A stretch of DNA of 64,000 nucleotides from Craspedostauros australis (lineage: Eukaryota; Bacillariophyta; Bacillariophyceae; Mastogloiales; Achnanthaceae), in contig JAMXDE010000006.1 of the NCBI GenBank assembly GCA_026770025.1, forward strand, positions 3,044,001 through 3,108,000. Reading direction: 5' to 3'. Positions 22,955 to 33,853 of the stretch are shown here, piece after piece (positions within the stretch are counted from its first letter, which is position 1; every line of letters starts with the position of its first letter). The translations under genes were made by a program, and so were the position numbers. The notes under the pieces were generated by a model, which had not been told where the DNA came from, did no database searches, and saw nothing but the letters and a program-made list of their open reading frames with translations.

Positions 22955-23380
22955 TCACAGGATGACGCATGTATTGACCTTGCGATCCATGCCCTCGTCC
23001 GACAAGTCAGAAGCATCGCTTGCCATCGATAACGTGTCGATGTCTTGAATGTGGAAGCTGCTCCTCCGAGATGACAGCGACGACGTGGGTTCAGTTCTTG
23101 ATGGGCTGCGGCTTCGACGATCCGCCTTCTTGGTATCGATGTCTTTGCACAGCTCTCTGATGGCTGCTTCGAGCATCTGCTTCTGTTGTCTCATGGCATC
23201 CTGGTTGGCCTGAGACCGATTGACGAAGATGCGGATTGCCTCAGCCAGCAGCGCTTGGTGCTGATCTGGATCCGGGTAGCCGACGATGCCCAGGTTGGCC
23301 CTGGCCTCCATCGACATGCTGCGCGCATCGATGAACCGGATGTCCAATGCCTTCATGAGTGCTGCGTTGATTGATGTCAT
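22955..23380 (-). CDS. Small CaaX-box protein, family member 1
   Basis: 141 residues. I do not recognise the family, but two paralogs lie at 33854-34297 and 50820-51191. The shared N-terminal block spans residues about 8-70: ALDIRFIDARSMSMEARANL, a GYP turn, then EAIRIFV and a helix ending QKQMLEAA. The tail (75-130) is charged, Ser-rich and acidic (SRSPSR, DASDLSDEGMD) and differs between copies. The last four residues are CVIL, a CaaX box; a final Leu favours geranylgeranyl transfer by GGTase-I. The protein is therefore probably soluble but membrane-tethered by a lipid. There is no signal peptide and no enzyme motif. The start has the context CATCACCATG, and an 18-bp repeat array lies just upstream. 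Confidence 0.7.
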   Translation of the reverse strand: MTSINAALMKALDIRFIDARSMSMEARANLGIVGYPDPDQHQALLAEAIRIFVNRSQANQDAMRQQKQMLEAAIRELCKDIDTKKADRRSRSPSRTEPTSSLSSRRSSFHIQDIDTLSMASDASDLSDEGMDRKVNTCVIL

Positions 23381-23401
23381 GGTGATGCTGTGTTGATGTG
23401 T

Positions 23402-23505
23402 ACGATTGTGTGATTTGTGTGACTTGCGTGATTTGTGTGACTTGCGTGATTTGTGTGACTTGTGTGATTTGTGTGCTTTGCTTGAATTGTGTGCTTTGCG
23501 ATTGT
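23402..23505. repeat. 18-bp tandem repeat upstream of CaaX gene 1
   Basis: About five to six copies of an 18-base unit (TGTGTGACTTGCGTGATT on the plus strand), the last copies diverged. It starts about 20 bases upstream of the minus-strand start codon, so it is leader or core promoter DNA. It is not repeated upstream of the two paralogs. Confidence 0.75.
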
Positions 23506-25145
23506 GTTGTGAGAACAGGAGTGCAGAAGCGAGAATAGGAAAGCTGCATGATCAAGTTGTTGGCCTCTCTTGGCTACACTTGGTGTTGGAGGCGTGCGAG
23601 ATCAGCTCATGGCAAGTAGCTTCGAATGGAGTGGCCAGACCATCGAGCAGTGCCGATCAACCCAAGCCCCCCTCTTCAAGGAGAACGATGGAATCAATGA
23701 TCTCGGAGTTCGCTTCGTGTCAATCAGCAGCATACAAGACACATCACGAGTTTGGAACCGGCCATGACAACCGAGTGGAAATATCGGGCCTGCTCATGCA
23801 CGTGCTGTACCACAGTACATGTTGGGCAACTTCGATCGCCGACCTTGTTTCTCAGCGACTTTCCGGCTCAGATCCGCGAATGGGGCTGGCCAGAACAAAG
23901 TCCAAACACGAACCTGTTCGACCATCGACGTTTTCGTCAGAACAAGGCCACCGTGCACCCCCTCACAGGAAGCGACGTCTCCGAGTGGACGGATTTGGCG
24001 TCTGCCGCGTGCTGGCGACGAGCCCATTTGGCGCTGTCATCCTCGCGGAACAGTTCTTCAGGCGCGTCCACGAACCCATCAGCGCTTCCATGTGACATGA
24101 GCACAGCGGTGGGGCTCAATGGTGTCTGCATTGTTCGAGAAGAGACGTCAAAAGCCGCCCTGGATGATGAGCCGTCGTTTGGGGGAAGGAGAAAGGACAT
24201 GGGAGAAAAGCCTGTCTGTGTTTGGAGACGCCAAAGCCGACAACGATCAAAACTCAGCATCTGGACCGAGACATTTTGTGCTCAATACTTGCGCTGTGTT
24301 GTGATGGATGTGCTTCGGGCGGCGAGTCGAGGTTTGGCGCCTGAGCTTGCGCCATGTCACAGGAGAACTAAAAGCAGGGGGGATAAGCACGATGATGATT
24401 GGGCAAGCCAAAGCGCCGGGATGCGTTTTGGGGTAATGAATTGACGCGCACTTCTGCGTTCCACAGGCATCGAGAGAGAGAGAGAGCCACGCGACAATTC
24501 ACAAGAAGAACGTGATGTGTGTACTATGTTGCGATCGATGAGTATGCGTGGTACGGTACCTGCAGGGGTGAATATCTGCGCTTTGCGTGACACTGGATGT
24601 AGTTCGATTGCGGAGAGGCACGCCAACTCTCTTTCTCTCTTGCAACAGGGGGCCTCCTTGTCAGATGGAGCCAGAAGTGACCCCTTCCTCCTCAATCCGC
24701 CTCCAAAGTTACATGCCGTGGCTGTTCTGGCTCGTACTCCTCGTGCGTCATGCAACATGGCACTGGCGTCCGCATGGTCATGCTCTTCATGGATTTGGAT
24801 GCAACGCGATCCGTACGAATATGCGTGTGCGTGCGTGCAGCGAAGGTACATAACGTTCATAGACGACATCCCCTTAGCCAAGAGTATCGGAGAGGGTCTC
24901 TTTGTCGCGCCGTTTCGGTGAGTGCATGGTACCATACATAATAAATTGTATTCCTCCGTTGTGAAATGATTTCCACTTATCTATTTTATCATGGGTTCGA
25001 CACCGTGTCGTGGTGGCCGACTTTGGGAGCTGCGGGAGACCAATTTCCCAGTCGCCTCCCACCCTGGTCTGACGCATCCTTGTTGACCTTCGGTACCCAT
25101 CGCAGTATCATCAATAGTTGATGTACCAATATATGTAGATACCGT
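23506..25145. other. Gene-poor stretch
   Basis: About 1.6 kb. Overlapping frames occur on both strands (for example 23752-24444 plus and 24357-24935 minus) with no domain-like sequence. A short GA-repeat lies near 24472-24486. No gene is supported. Confidence 0.45.
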
Positions 25146-25442
25146 TTAAACCGTACCATAAACAGAGGACAGCATCTCCACATTTAGACTGCTTGTCTGG
25201 CGCCATGCCTCCACGTTTCTGTCACTGAAACACTGTGCAAGAGTTGGTTCGTGTGCTTTCACTTGTTCGAGTGTCTGGAAGGTTAATTCTTGGTGTGACG
25301 TCACTCTCTGTTCGGTAAGTCCAAATCGTCCTTCAGTTCCACAGACGAAATAGAACACTGTGCAACATGCAAAGAACGACGCAATGACAAAATCACGAAA
25401 CATCGATTTTCTATTTGACATTTTATTTGTGTTCACAACCAC
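25146..25442 (-). CDS. Possible small membrane-anchored protein
   Basis: 98 residues. The N-terminus has a basic start and a hydrophobic run (FRDFVIASFFACCTVFYFVCG) that could be a signal anchor. The rest is a mixed hydrophilic segment with helix-like spacing (LEQVKAHEPTLAQCF). No family is recognised. It lies just outside the left terminal repeat of the decayed copia element. The frame could be chance; support is only its composition and topology. Confidence 0.3.
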   Translation of the reverse strand: MVVNTNKMSNRKSMFRDFVIASFFACCTVFYFVCGTEGRFGLTEQRVTSHQELTFQTLEQVKAHEPTLAQCFSDRNVEAWRQTSSLNVEMLSSVYGTV

Positions 25443-25874
25443 GCAATCGATATTTGTTTGAAAGGAAACCTGAGAACTCCCCTCGTGTTGTGGACATCGG
25501 TATCTTCGTGACCTGTCGCAGACATCATTGCGTTCCCACCAAATAAGAACTTTGACATAACGCCACGACCCAACTAGCCAATCATGATGGTCTGTTCATG
25601 CAATGTTATTGTTGTTGTTAACTGATGACGCCTTCGGGCTTCCGAAGGGTTTGTCCGACACGTCACGTTGGTCGTGTTGTGAATTTTCCTTTTCCGTTTT
25701 TACGTTTCGAGGCACATTTTTTGTGTTGTTGTTTTGGTTGCGTCGTGAAAACGTGATTTCTGACTGATTGCAGCACTCATCCATTTCCCGAATCGTGTAA
25801 TTATCGTGCTATATTCATATTGTTATGGTTTCTACCGACAAAATGCATGGTGTTGCCCAATTGCTGTCTGAATT

Positions 25875-26014
25875 TGTCAGTATCGCGAGCGTGTGGTGTG
25901 TATGATTTCGTGCTGATGGTGGATTCATGACTACGGAGCTGTGATGATGTTTGTTGTGTCAGCTGTTGCTGCTGTCGATGACATCTGCATTGTACATGTG
26001 TACAGATGCCAACA
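25875..26014 (-). repeat. Putative 3' LTR of the decayed copia element
   Basis: Aligns in the same orientation with 32975-33115. Strongest match is around GTGTGGTGTGT, ATGGTGGATT and GTGATGAT, with a shared TGCCAACA end. On the minus strand it runs TGTTGGCAT...TGACA, giving TG/CA ends. Divergence is high, so exact ends are approximate. Confidence 0.45.
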
Positions 26015-26148
26015 CCCCCATGCTTGTGGTAGCTAGCGGAAACAATTCAGTATGTCGTACAAAGAAGACTGAGATCACCACACTCCACTGGCGGCATCCA
26101 CCGGCAAACGTAGAATGATGGAATGCATCCCATGAGTAGGTCCGTATG

Positions 26149-26439
26149 TCAAAAGAACAGAATCACAGGCATCTGCTTGTTGCACAGATCCAAAGCATTG
26201 GGGTTGGATGACACATCAGTGATGAGGATGAGATATCTGCCCACCCAATCGCAGACCGCAAATGCGTGTATATCAATATGCCTGGAGTTCCTCGGCAGTT
26301 GGTTGGCGTTTGCCATCATTCTAGCGCCTTGGTTGTCCTTGTAGATAAGTATGGCATGCTGTTGGCACATGCTGATCTTGTCCAGGATGGACCAAAACCA
26401 GAGCACCATCTTTGTCGAGATGTACGCGTATATGTGCAT
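26149..26439 (-). pseudogene. RNase H remnant of the decayed copia pol
   Basis: The sequence reads KMVLWFWSILDKISMCQQH, then ILIYKDNQGARMMAN, then SRHIDIHAFAVCDW and a C-terminal NPNALDLCNKQMP. This is the copia RNase H pattern (IYEDNQGAI...ARHIDI...ADxxTK), with the DNQ core kept. It lies just inside the left terminal repeat. The preceding RT palm (YVDD) is missing. Confidence 0.65.
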
Positions 26440-26512
26440 CGTTCACCCGGTATTCTCTCATACGAACTTGGACGGTATAACTACACTCGTGTCGATAGTA
26501 TGCTGTGATTCG
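26418..26512 (+). repeat. Dispersed repeat, copy A (inverted to copy B)
   Basis: Roughly 95 bases that match the reverse complement of 32267-32357 at about 70 percent or more by eye. Shared blocks are ATGTGCATCG, GACGG, AACTACA-TCGTGT-GATAGT and CTGTGATT. It sits exactly at the breakpoint where pol resumes with RNase H. Confidence 0.5.
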
Positions 26513-26682
26513 TCATGATCACCATCATCACTCGATAGGCCACGTCATGAATCACTGGTGAGTAGTGTTCCTGGAAGTCTACGTCTGCGACTTATCAGCA
26601 CAAATACGTATAGTGAAAATTACGTTACTCCCATAGCCCCCACTATCTATAAATTTCACTTGTGTTCGGATCAGCAATCGCA

Positions 26683-26753
26683 ACGCCTGCAGCTCAATGG
26701 TAGAGCACCAGTAATTCTCACTGAGGTTCCAGGTTCGAATCTTGGCATGGTAC
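26683..26753 (+). ncRNA. tRNA-like sequence, probably a tRNA relic
   Basis: The D arm is perfect (GCTC-AATGGTA-GAGC). The T arm is CCAGG-TTCGAAT-CTTGG and pairs fully with one G-T. Together they supply box A- and box B-like promoter elements. The anticodon stem CCAGT/ACTGA has one mismatch, and the loop AATTCTC lacks U33, leaving TTC (Glu) as a nominal anticodon. The acceptor 5' and 3' strands (ACGCCTG and CATGGTA) do not pair. It is therefore not a working tRNA. It lies in the lesion that replaced the RT core of the dead copia element. Confidence 0.4.
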
Positions 26754-26789
26754 TTTGCTTTTGCTCTCCCCTTGTGATTTTTCGATAGT

Positions 26790-29317
26790 GCTCTTTCATG
26801 ACTTGTGCATATCCACATGCAACGAGCCGCGCTCGATGTGTGCCATCGCGTTTCAACTTGAAGACCCATTTGCATTTGCAGCATCTGCGGCCTTGTGGGG
26901 TGGCGTCTCATTTGATCTTGCTGTACACCTTGCGTGTATCCATGGAGCTGAAATCTTTCTTGATGGCTGCTCGGTATCCCTTTCGATGGATGGGATCCGG
27001 ATGGTTGAATGCCCCATCGAACGTCGTCGGTTCGATGTGCTTCTCGGATTCCTCGTTCTGGTCCTGAAGCGACAGTCCGATGTCAATCGCTGGTATCTCG
27101 GCGACGATTGCATTCATCTCGTATAGTCTGATGGATAACCTCTGTCTCTTCTATTTCGTCTATGATTTCCTCATCGTCTGTGTTCTCGTTGTCATCACTC
27201 AGTTCGTCAGCTAACTCATCGCTGAGTTTGTCGCTCTCCTTGTTTGATGATGATTCGTTCTCATCACCTTGTTCCTTTTGACCTGGTCTGTTGTTGTCTG
27301 CAAGTGCGCACAGTGCTTTGGGAATCTTCTTCCCTGCAGTTGCCTTGGGATTGTTCTGTCCCTTCCTGCCTCTTGCTTTGTGACACATGAGTCTCTCCTT
27401 TCTGTCTATGTCACGCTTGCTTGGTTTGGTTGGTGGAGGTCTTGATGGTGTACCACGCGCAGGCCTCGCTGGTGTGTTCAGAGGAGTGATGCCCTTGTCA
27501 TCGTCGGCTTTGTCGCCGGATGGTAGGATCTCGTCATCCTCAGGGTCGGACTCGCTCCAATCTTCCTCGTTCTCGAGCAGTTGGGTCGCTGCTTCCTCGT
27601 CCTCATCATCGCTGTCCAATAGGATGTGATACTTGTTCGTGTTGGCAAAGGATACTCTCCTTGGTTCTGTCATTTGATGCATTGCCGTCCTTGGCGTTGC
27701 TCCCTTCCGTCCAATGGTTGTGAAGCTATCTGCGTTCGTCATTTCTGAATCGTTGAGTGTGTTTGGTGCTTGTGCCCAGCCACAGAACTATCCGTATGAT
27801 TGGTTGAGCTATTTGATGTCGCAGGAACAGACCAGTGACTTGGTCGATGGTCTGTACATGTTGTACACTCCTGATGCATGTTGGTGTGCATATCCGATGA
27901 ACACCATCTCTTCTCCTCTATTCTTGAACTTGGTAGAGATCCTGCCATAGGTGGTCTTCACAACAACCACCTCTCCGAATGTTTGAAGTGAATCAGTGTA
28001 TGGTGGATTGCTGTCAAAGAATTGGCGATGGCAGTGGCAGTGCTTGCAGCTGATGCCCACAGGCCATGCCTCTATTTGTTGTTGAGTTGTGCTCCGTTGA
28101 GCATGGAACGGATCTTGGTGTAGAGATACGCAAACTTGCGTTCTACTCTACCATTCCGCTGTGGCGTGTTGGACGCCATGAACTCGAATTTCGCATTCAG
28201 TCCTGCATCGATGAGAGTATCCTGCGTGGATTTGTTCTCTCCGCTGTTATCGCCTTGGAAAATGATTTGTTGATCACCTGTGTGTGACTTGATCGTCTGC
28301 ACAAATCGTTTGATACCCTGGTTGGTCTCTCTTGTTCTTCAGAAAGAAGCTCCAGCAGTAGTCCGTGAAGCTGTCCACGATCAAGGTCCAGTAGCGTTTA
28401 TCTCCGAAGCCTATGTGTTTAGTGTAACTGATATCGATGAAGAGGCGTTCGCCACGGCGAGTCGCTCTTGGAATGGTTGCCTTTGGGATGTTCTTCACTC
28501 TCACATTCGCGACAGCACAGTCGCGACACACCAGCATCTCGCAGATGATCTTCCATCCGTATTGAGTGGCTGTCTGCTTCATGGTCTCAAGCGGTGCGTG
28601 ACAGAGCATTCGATGCAAGTTCACAGCGCTCACCTCCTTGGATGGGCTCTTGATGATGGCTGTGGAAGCCTTGTCATCCTCAGTTGGCATGATGGGATGC
28701 ATCTGCACTCCTGTGATGAATCTGTTGGATGTTGGGAAGATGCGATCGAAGATGATCTTCTTCCCAGCTCTGTTGACGATGTCCATCAGAATGCCATTGT
28801 TTCCAATCTGGTAACTGTTGTATAGTGCCTTGTTTGTAGAGAAAAGGTTCACCACCATCTTGGGTGTGTACTTCACATTATTGAGCTGGATAATGTGGCA
28901 AGTGTTGTCATGTTGCTTGACCTTCAAGCGGATGGATCCGATCTTGGGAGAGTCCAGCTTCGTGCTGTCTCCCACTTGGACGAAGGACTTGATTTGCCGC
29001 ACGTTGAAGAGGCCGGCGTCTGAGTTCACAATGTGACACAAGGCTCTGCTGTCGGCAAGCCAGGTATTCTTGTTGACCTTGTCCTTGTATTTGGTGCTCA
29101 GCTCGTGAAGCTGTTCCATGGCAGCTGCTGCCATGTCGTCGTCGTGATCTTCTTCGTTCCTGTCGTCCATCCTGTGGTAGTCCATGCCGTCGTAGTACGG
29201 TTCTCTGACTGCTGGAGTCATGTCTTCTCGGTGAGTTGCTGTCACCGAATCGTATGGCGTGACTTGTGGTCGCTCGCGCAGGAGCACTTGCATACATCCT
29301 CCAAGGACGTAGTGCAA
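26790..29317 (-). pseudogene. Pol region of the decayed copia element (protease, integrase, RT start)
   Basis: Frames are broken. 29317-28274 holds the protease motif WLADSRALCHI (DSG changed to DSR), then the pre-integrase H/C finger (NLHRMLCHA...CRDCAVANV) and the first integrase Asp (GERLFIDISYT). A frameshift near 28290 moves on to IFQGDNSGENK and NTPQRNGRVERKF, the second Asp and the Glu of the D,D,E triad. Near 28060 another frame reads SLQTFGEVVVV...VFIGYAHQHASGVY, the copia integrase C-terminal region. 27742-27083 is an acidic linker, and near 27070-26850 comes the RT opening (YRAAIKKDFSSM, KWVFKLKRDGTHRARLVACGYAQV). The sequence then leaves the RT pattern. It cannot be translated as one protein. 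Confidence 0.7.
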
Positions 29318-31514
29318 TTCTGTCTCTGGAATGAGCTCGTCTTTCTTCCAACAGCCGCTTGAGGATCACTGTGTTGGCGAGAATCTCTTTGATTGATCGG
29401 AAATTGTCGGACAGTATGGTGCCAATCACGCGCACCCATATGTGTTGCAGTCCCCTGTTGATCATCCCTAGGAAGAGCCGCATGCCTGCTACCATCACGG
29501 CGTCGTGGATGAGCTGTCGTTGCATTGTCTCTACTGTCAATGTAGGATATGGGATCGTATCATGCCTGTGTATGGTGTTGAAGCCTCTGGCGTTCTGGAC
29601 TGGTGGGAACGAGATGTCTGTTGGATAGATGACTCTCTTGTTTGGATTGAATCTGTCCACTTCTTGTTCTGATTCATCACTGCTGTCTTCATGGAAGATA
29701 CCCATTCTGTTGTTCCTTGCCACTGGAGGAGGCGACGCCACACCGCCGTTTGTCTTGTTGCCAGAGACGTCTTCGTTGTCTTGATCCGCGCTGTTCTCGT
29801 TGGTGTCGGCATCGTCTGCATTCGCGGCCGCTTCCAACTCGATGGCGATGGTCTCTGCTCCCATCTCAGCTGCGTCTCCGGACAGATCAATGATGTCGTT
29901 CACATTGAAGCAGTACTTGTAGCTGACTTCGTGACGTCGGTCGACTTCATGGATGATTGGCTCGTCACTGAGCCACGCTGGCACGACCTCGTCGTCGTGT
30001 ACTTCGTCATCGTTTTCGAAGTGTTGGAAGTGATCAAAGAATGAATCCTTGATGTCGTCGGATACCTCCAAGCAGAGCATCATGTCCAGTATAGAGAGCA
30101 TCATCTCATGGCTGCTCTTCTCATGTCTTTCCTTCACTGTGTTGGCCTGCTTGTTGGCCTTCTTCTTTTTGTTGAACTTCTTCTTTTGGCACTCTACCTC
30201 GCGATGTCCGATGATGCTGCAGTAGTGGCACTTTCCGTTGAATCTGCTTCCCTTGCCTTTATTGTTTCGGTTTCCGTTCTTTCTGTTGTTGTTGGCATTT
30301 TTCTTGTTGTTTGCCTTCTTCTGTTTGGGACAATTCGCAGATCAATGACCATACACACCACAGTTGTGGCAGATTCCCTTGAAGTTGCTGGTGCTCGCAA
30401 AGCCAGCGTCGTTAGTCTTCATGCTGCTGTCTTGAAATTCGTTGACGTAGGCCTTCCCTCCTTGGTTGGTTGTGTATGCTGTGCGAAGTAGTGCTCTGAT
30501 TGTGTTGATTGTGACGACAGTTGGGTTGAATGTGAGTTGATGTTCAAAGTTGATGACTTGTGCTTTGTACTCGGCACTCACTGTGCTGAGGATCTGCATG
30601 ATCATTTCCTTGTTGCTGATCTCGTGCCTGACGTCTTGAAGGCGGGAGTGCAGTAGCTTGAGCCATGCAATGTAGACATCTGGATCAGTGTCCTTCTTCA
30701 TCTTCTTGTTGTTGAACTGCCTCTTGAGCTTGATCTTGGTGGCGGCATCGGACGGCTTGTACTTCTCCGTGAGAAGTTTCCACACCTCGTGTGGGTTCCC
30801 CTCAGGGAATATGTTGGAGATGCATTGGTTGTTGTATTGGATGGCTTGCTTGCCTGTACCCTTCTCTGCATCCATCATAAGGATCAGATTGCTGAAGCAG
30901 TTGGCTGCCAGCTCGTAGGGCTCCTCCAATACTTCCTTGTCTGCTTCTGTGGCAGCTCCGATTTCGCTCTTAGTTGGGATCTTTGTCTTCCCCAACATCA
31001 CATCTCTTGTTCTCTGCGCACGCGTGTACGCCTTCGCTTGGGACTCCCAGGCATTGTAGTCCTCCTGACTACCACTGAATAGCGGCGCCTTGATGGGTTG
31101 CTTGTTCACATTGGCTGATGTCGCCATGCTACTCCGTTGCTTTGTTGATGTTACGCGCACGCTTGTGATCTCCGTTTGTTTCTGTGTGATCACTTTTTCA
31201 ATTTTCGCTCGTGTTTCCGCGGAGATGTCTTTCGTCACAAATTCTCCTCCTCGTGTTGTCTCACTTTCTCTGCTCTGTTTGGCCGTACGAATGCTCTTCG
31301 CCACACCTGTCTCTTCTTGCTTCATATTTGTGAGAATGCTCTTCTGCACAAGTTGTAGTCTCGCAAACCGTTCCTCATTGGTCTCGTCGATCGCGCTTCC
31401 TTCTGTGCTAGAGAGGACAGTGGGCGCACCTGCTTCCTTCTGTGGTTGAAGTGGAGTCTCACTTGCACCTTCTTCTTGTTTGATAGTTGGGTTGGACAGA
31501 GGGATGTCTTTCAA
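29250..31514 (-). pseudogene. Gag of the decayed copia element, with an in-frame TGA
   Basis: Starts at an ATG at 31514. Residues about 140-330 match the copia Gag helical domain (LFSGSQEDYNAWESQAKAY, ...VWKLLTEKYKPSD, ...LHSRLQDVRHEISNKEMIMQIL). The first CCHC knuckle reads CHNCGVYGH, then a TGA at 30342-30344 in place of one residue, then SANC, so the knuckle spacing is intact if the stop is ignored. A second knuckle CHYCSIIGHREVEC follows in the same frame. The frame then stays open to about 29250, through an acidic region, before a frameshift into the protease frame. The stop is probably mutational (CGA to TGA is one step), although readthrough cannot be ruled out by sequence alone. Confidence 0.7.
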
Positions 31515-32974
31515 TTCCTCTTCCTCACTAATTCAGCGTGCTGCTCTTGAATGATGTGGTCTTCTTCGCACGATCTGATCCGCGGGCTTGCCCTGATCTA
31601 TTGTTTATAAACATGTTGGAAAGTTCCGTAGACAGATACCTTGCGATCGTGGAAGACAGTGATGGCTGTTATGATGACAATTGCTATTTCATGACATTGC
31701 TCCTCTGATGCTCTTGGTGTCTCTCTCTGACTATGAGTTGGCGCACAAGATACTCTCTCGCCATTACTCGTATTCTCTCTCTCTCGATATTTCGCGTCCA
31801 CAACAAGCAATATTTCGTACTCGATATGTGCTCTGTATTCGACACATGCTCAGCCATCTTGTCCTCTACTGGCCCACTACTCTGCGAGTATTCGCAAATG
31901 TTTTGTCCAAACTCCTCCTTGTATATCTACGATCTTGATATTTCTTGGCCATTGAATCTTTGCCTTCTTGATCTGATGTGGAGACAGCTGCCAACGTGGT
32001 GACATGATGACATCCTGTCAATGTCAGCTGTTGTCTTCCATGGTCCTTCAGATTCCAGATTCCATTGATGATGCAGTGGTCTGGCGAGGGTGTTGTCATT
32101 TGAGGTTTAGTTGGGAAATATATCAAGCCTGACTCGATATCACATGTTTTGTTGATGGATGGACGGACAATGTTCCTTATGCTCTCATAAATGGTTGTTC
32201 ACAAATTTCCCCAAAATGTTGGTGGTTTTTGTGTGTCCGAATTCGTGATGTGATTTCGATCAATCACAGTTCACTATCAACACGAATGTAGTTGCGCCGT
32301 CTGTGCATATAGTATAAGAGAACAATGAGTGAGCGATGCACATACACATATGCACATTCCAACATTGGTAGCCTCATTCGCAGGGACATCATTGTTGGCA
32401 GGAGCCTTAGAAATCCTGGCATCACTGTCTGCAGTGGTGTCAACTGCATCAAGTGCGGGATCTGGTGGTGGCGCAATGCATGTTGGCAGAGTGATGCCAT
32501 TGGCACTTGGAACAGTGGTGAAGTGGTGCAGATACATGCGGAACTTGCAGGCCTGGAAGTTGGCAACCCAATCGTCGTTGCCATCATCTCCACAAGCATG
32601 AAACCATGATCAAAGCTTCCACCTGCCATGGACATGGACAAGATTGGCACATCAATGCACCAATTGGGCATGGAAGAAGTCATCATCACTGTTGAGCAAA
32701 TTGTAGAATTCACCGTCGGTGGTAGTCTTGAGGTCATCCCACATGAGAGGAACCACGTCCAACTGAGCCACGCAGAGATGAGGGAGGCATCAACAAGAGC
32801 ATGGTGCTACCATTGTTGAAGCCATGATGGAAGGAAGAAGGAAGCAAGAATGAAGAGCATGGGCAAAGACGTTGAGGGAAGATACTGTGAATGCAATGGA
32901 ATATGATGTCCCTGAGCACTTGCGAAGAGAGGAAGTAATGAAGGATTCACGTGACACGTGAAAAAGCCATCACT
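31515..32974. other. Leader region of the decayed element, unexplained content
   Basis: About 1.46 kb between gag and the right terminal repeat. CT/GA-rich tracts lie at 31700-31800. The segment 32267-32357 is a dispersed repeat. Overlapping frames at 32264-32819 (both strands) are not recognised. It may include a nested insertion. Confidence 0.35.
32267..32357 (-). repeat. Dispersed repeat, copy B
   Basis: Reverse-complement match of 26418-26512 (see that entry). Its ends on the plus strand are near CAATCACAG and GATGCACATACACATATGC. Confidence 0.5.
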
Positions 32975-33115
32975 TGTCACTATTGTGCGAGTGTGGTGTG
33001 TTTGAGATGGTACTAATGGTGGATTTAGAGTATTGGAGATGTGATGATCTAGGTCTGTGGCAGCCGAGGTGCCTCCATCAGCATCTGTCATCATACGGAA
33101 GTACGTATGCCAACA
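32975..33115 (-). repeat. Putative 5' LTR of the decayed copia element
   Basis: Direct, diverged match of 25875-26014 of almost equal length (141 against 140 bases). On the minus strand it begins TGTTGGCATACGTAC and ends near TGACA. No clear primer-binding site follows. Confidence 0.45.
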
Positions 33116-33853
33116 AGCGAGTTTGCAAAAGCTGAACACAACAAAGCCAACTAAAAATACGCAAAAATACTAACTTCGACCAATTCGCGCTGTCATTATT
33201 TGTATTTTGGCACATTTCTGACAGCTGCATCATCCAAAACATAAGAAAATTAACAATTATGAACGCTTTCGAACACCTGATGTGACGTCACGACACAGAA
33301 TTGCGGGAAGACATCCACGAACAGAGGGGAGGGACGGAACGCATCGATGATAAAAGCCTGTCGGAGCGACACACAGAATGGTATCGCATTCTGCTGTCGT
33401 GGTACCTGGCACTGTCAGAGACCAGTGGCGAGCGCGCGAGTTTCGAAGGAAGGAAGAGACACTAAAAACAGGCAATTTGGTTACCGCAACCCCCACTTTT
33501 GATGACGTCGTTGGTGTCTCAACACATGTCGCAAAAAAGATAAGTGGAAATCATTTCACAACGGAGGAATACCTACAAGCTACTCGTACGTGTGGAAGAT
33601 GGGTGTGCGTGTCAGTAGAGTACTCTCGCACTCGCGACAGAGACGGATCAGCATCGCGTGCGCCGCCCAAGAATCTCAACAAGTCAATGCTGACCAAGAA
33701 TTGCACAACTCTGTGTGGTATCGCCGAGAATAAGACTATAATCTGTTATCTCTACTCTCTGGGACTGAGTCGCACTATGCTCGACTCTGCGCAGAGTATT
33801 GGCACTCTCGAGAACATACAATGAGTGTGCTCCTCCCCCCAGCAACCGCGGCT
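33116..33853. other. Intergenic stretch
   Basis: About 740 bases between the decayed element and CaaX gene 2. A plus frame at 33378-33824 is unrecognised. Nothing supported. Confidence 0.45.

Larger units (their letters stand above)
25875..33115 (-). mobile_element. Decayed Ty1/copia retrotransposon
   Basis: Read on the minus strand the order is terminal repeat, long leader, gag, protease, integrase, start of reverse transcriptase, RNase H remnant, terminal repeat. That is copia order (integrase before RT). The boundaries are taken from a diverged direct repeat of about 140 bases at each end, which ends in TGCCAACA on the plus strand. The left copy adjoins a purine run (CATGGGGG on the minus strand) in the place expected for a polypurine tract. 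No target duplication is visible. The element is dead: an in-frame TGA in the first zinc knuckle, at least two frameshifts, an altered protease active site and loss of the RT core. The 1.4 kb between the right repeat and gag is unusually long and may include other insertions. Confidence 0.65.

Noticed and set aside
22152-23048. 298-codon plus frame
   Set aside because: Runs antisense into CaaX gene 1 and has no recognisable sequence.
23406-24095. 229-codon plus frame beginning MCDLCDLRDL
   Set aside because: Its start is the 18-bp repeat array read as protein; the rest is featureless.
26683-26753. Working tRNA gene
   Set aside because: Acceptor stem does not pair and U33 is missing; kept only as a tRNA-like relic.
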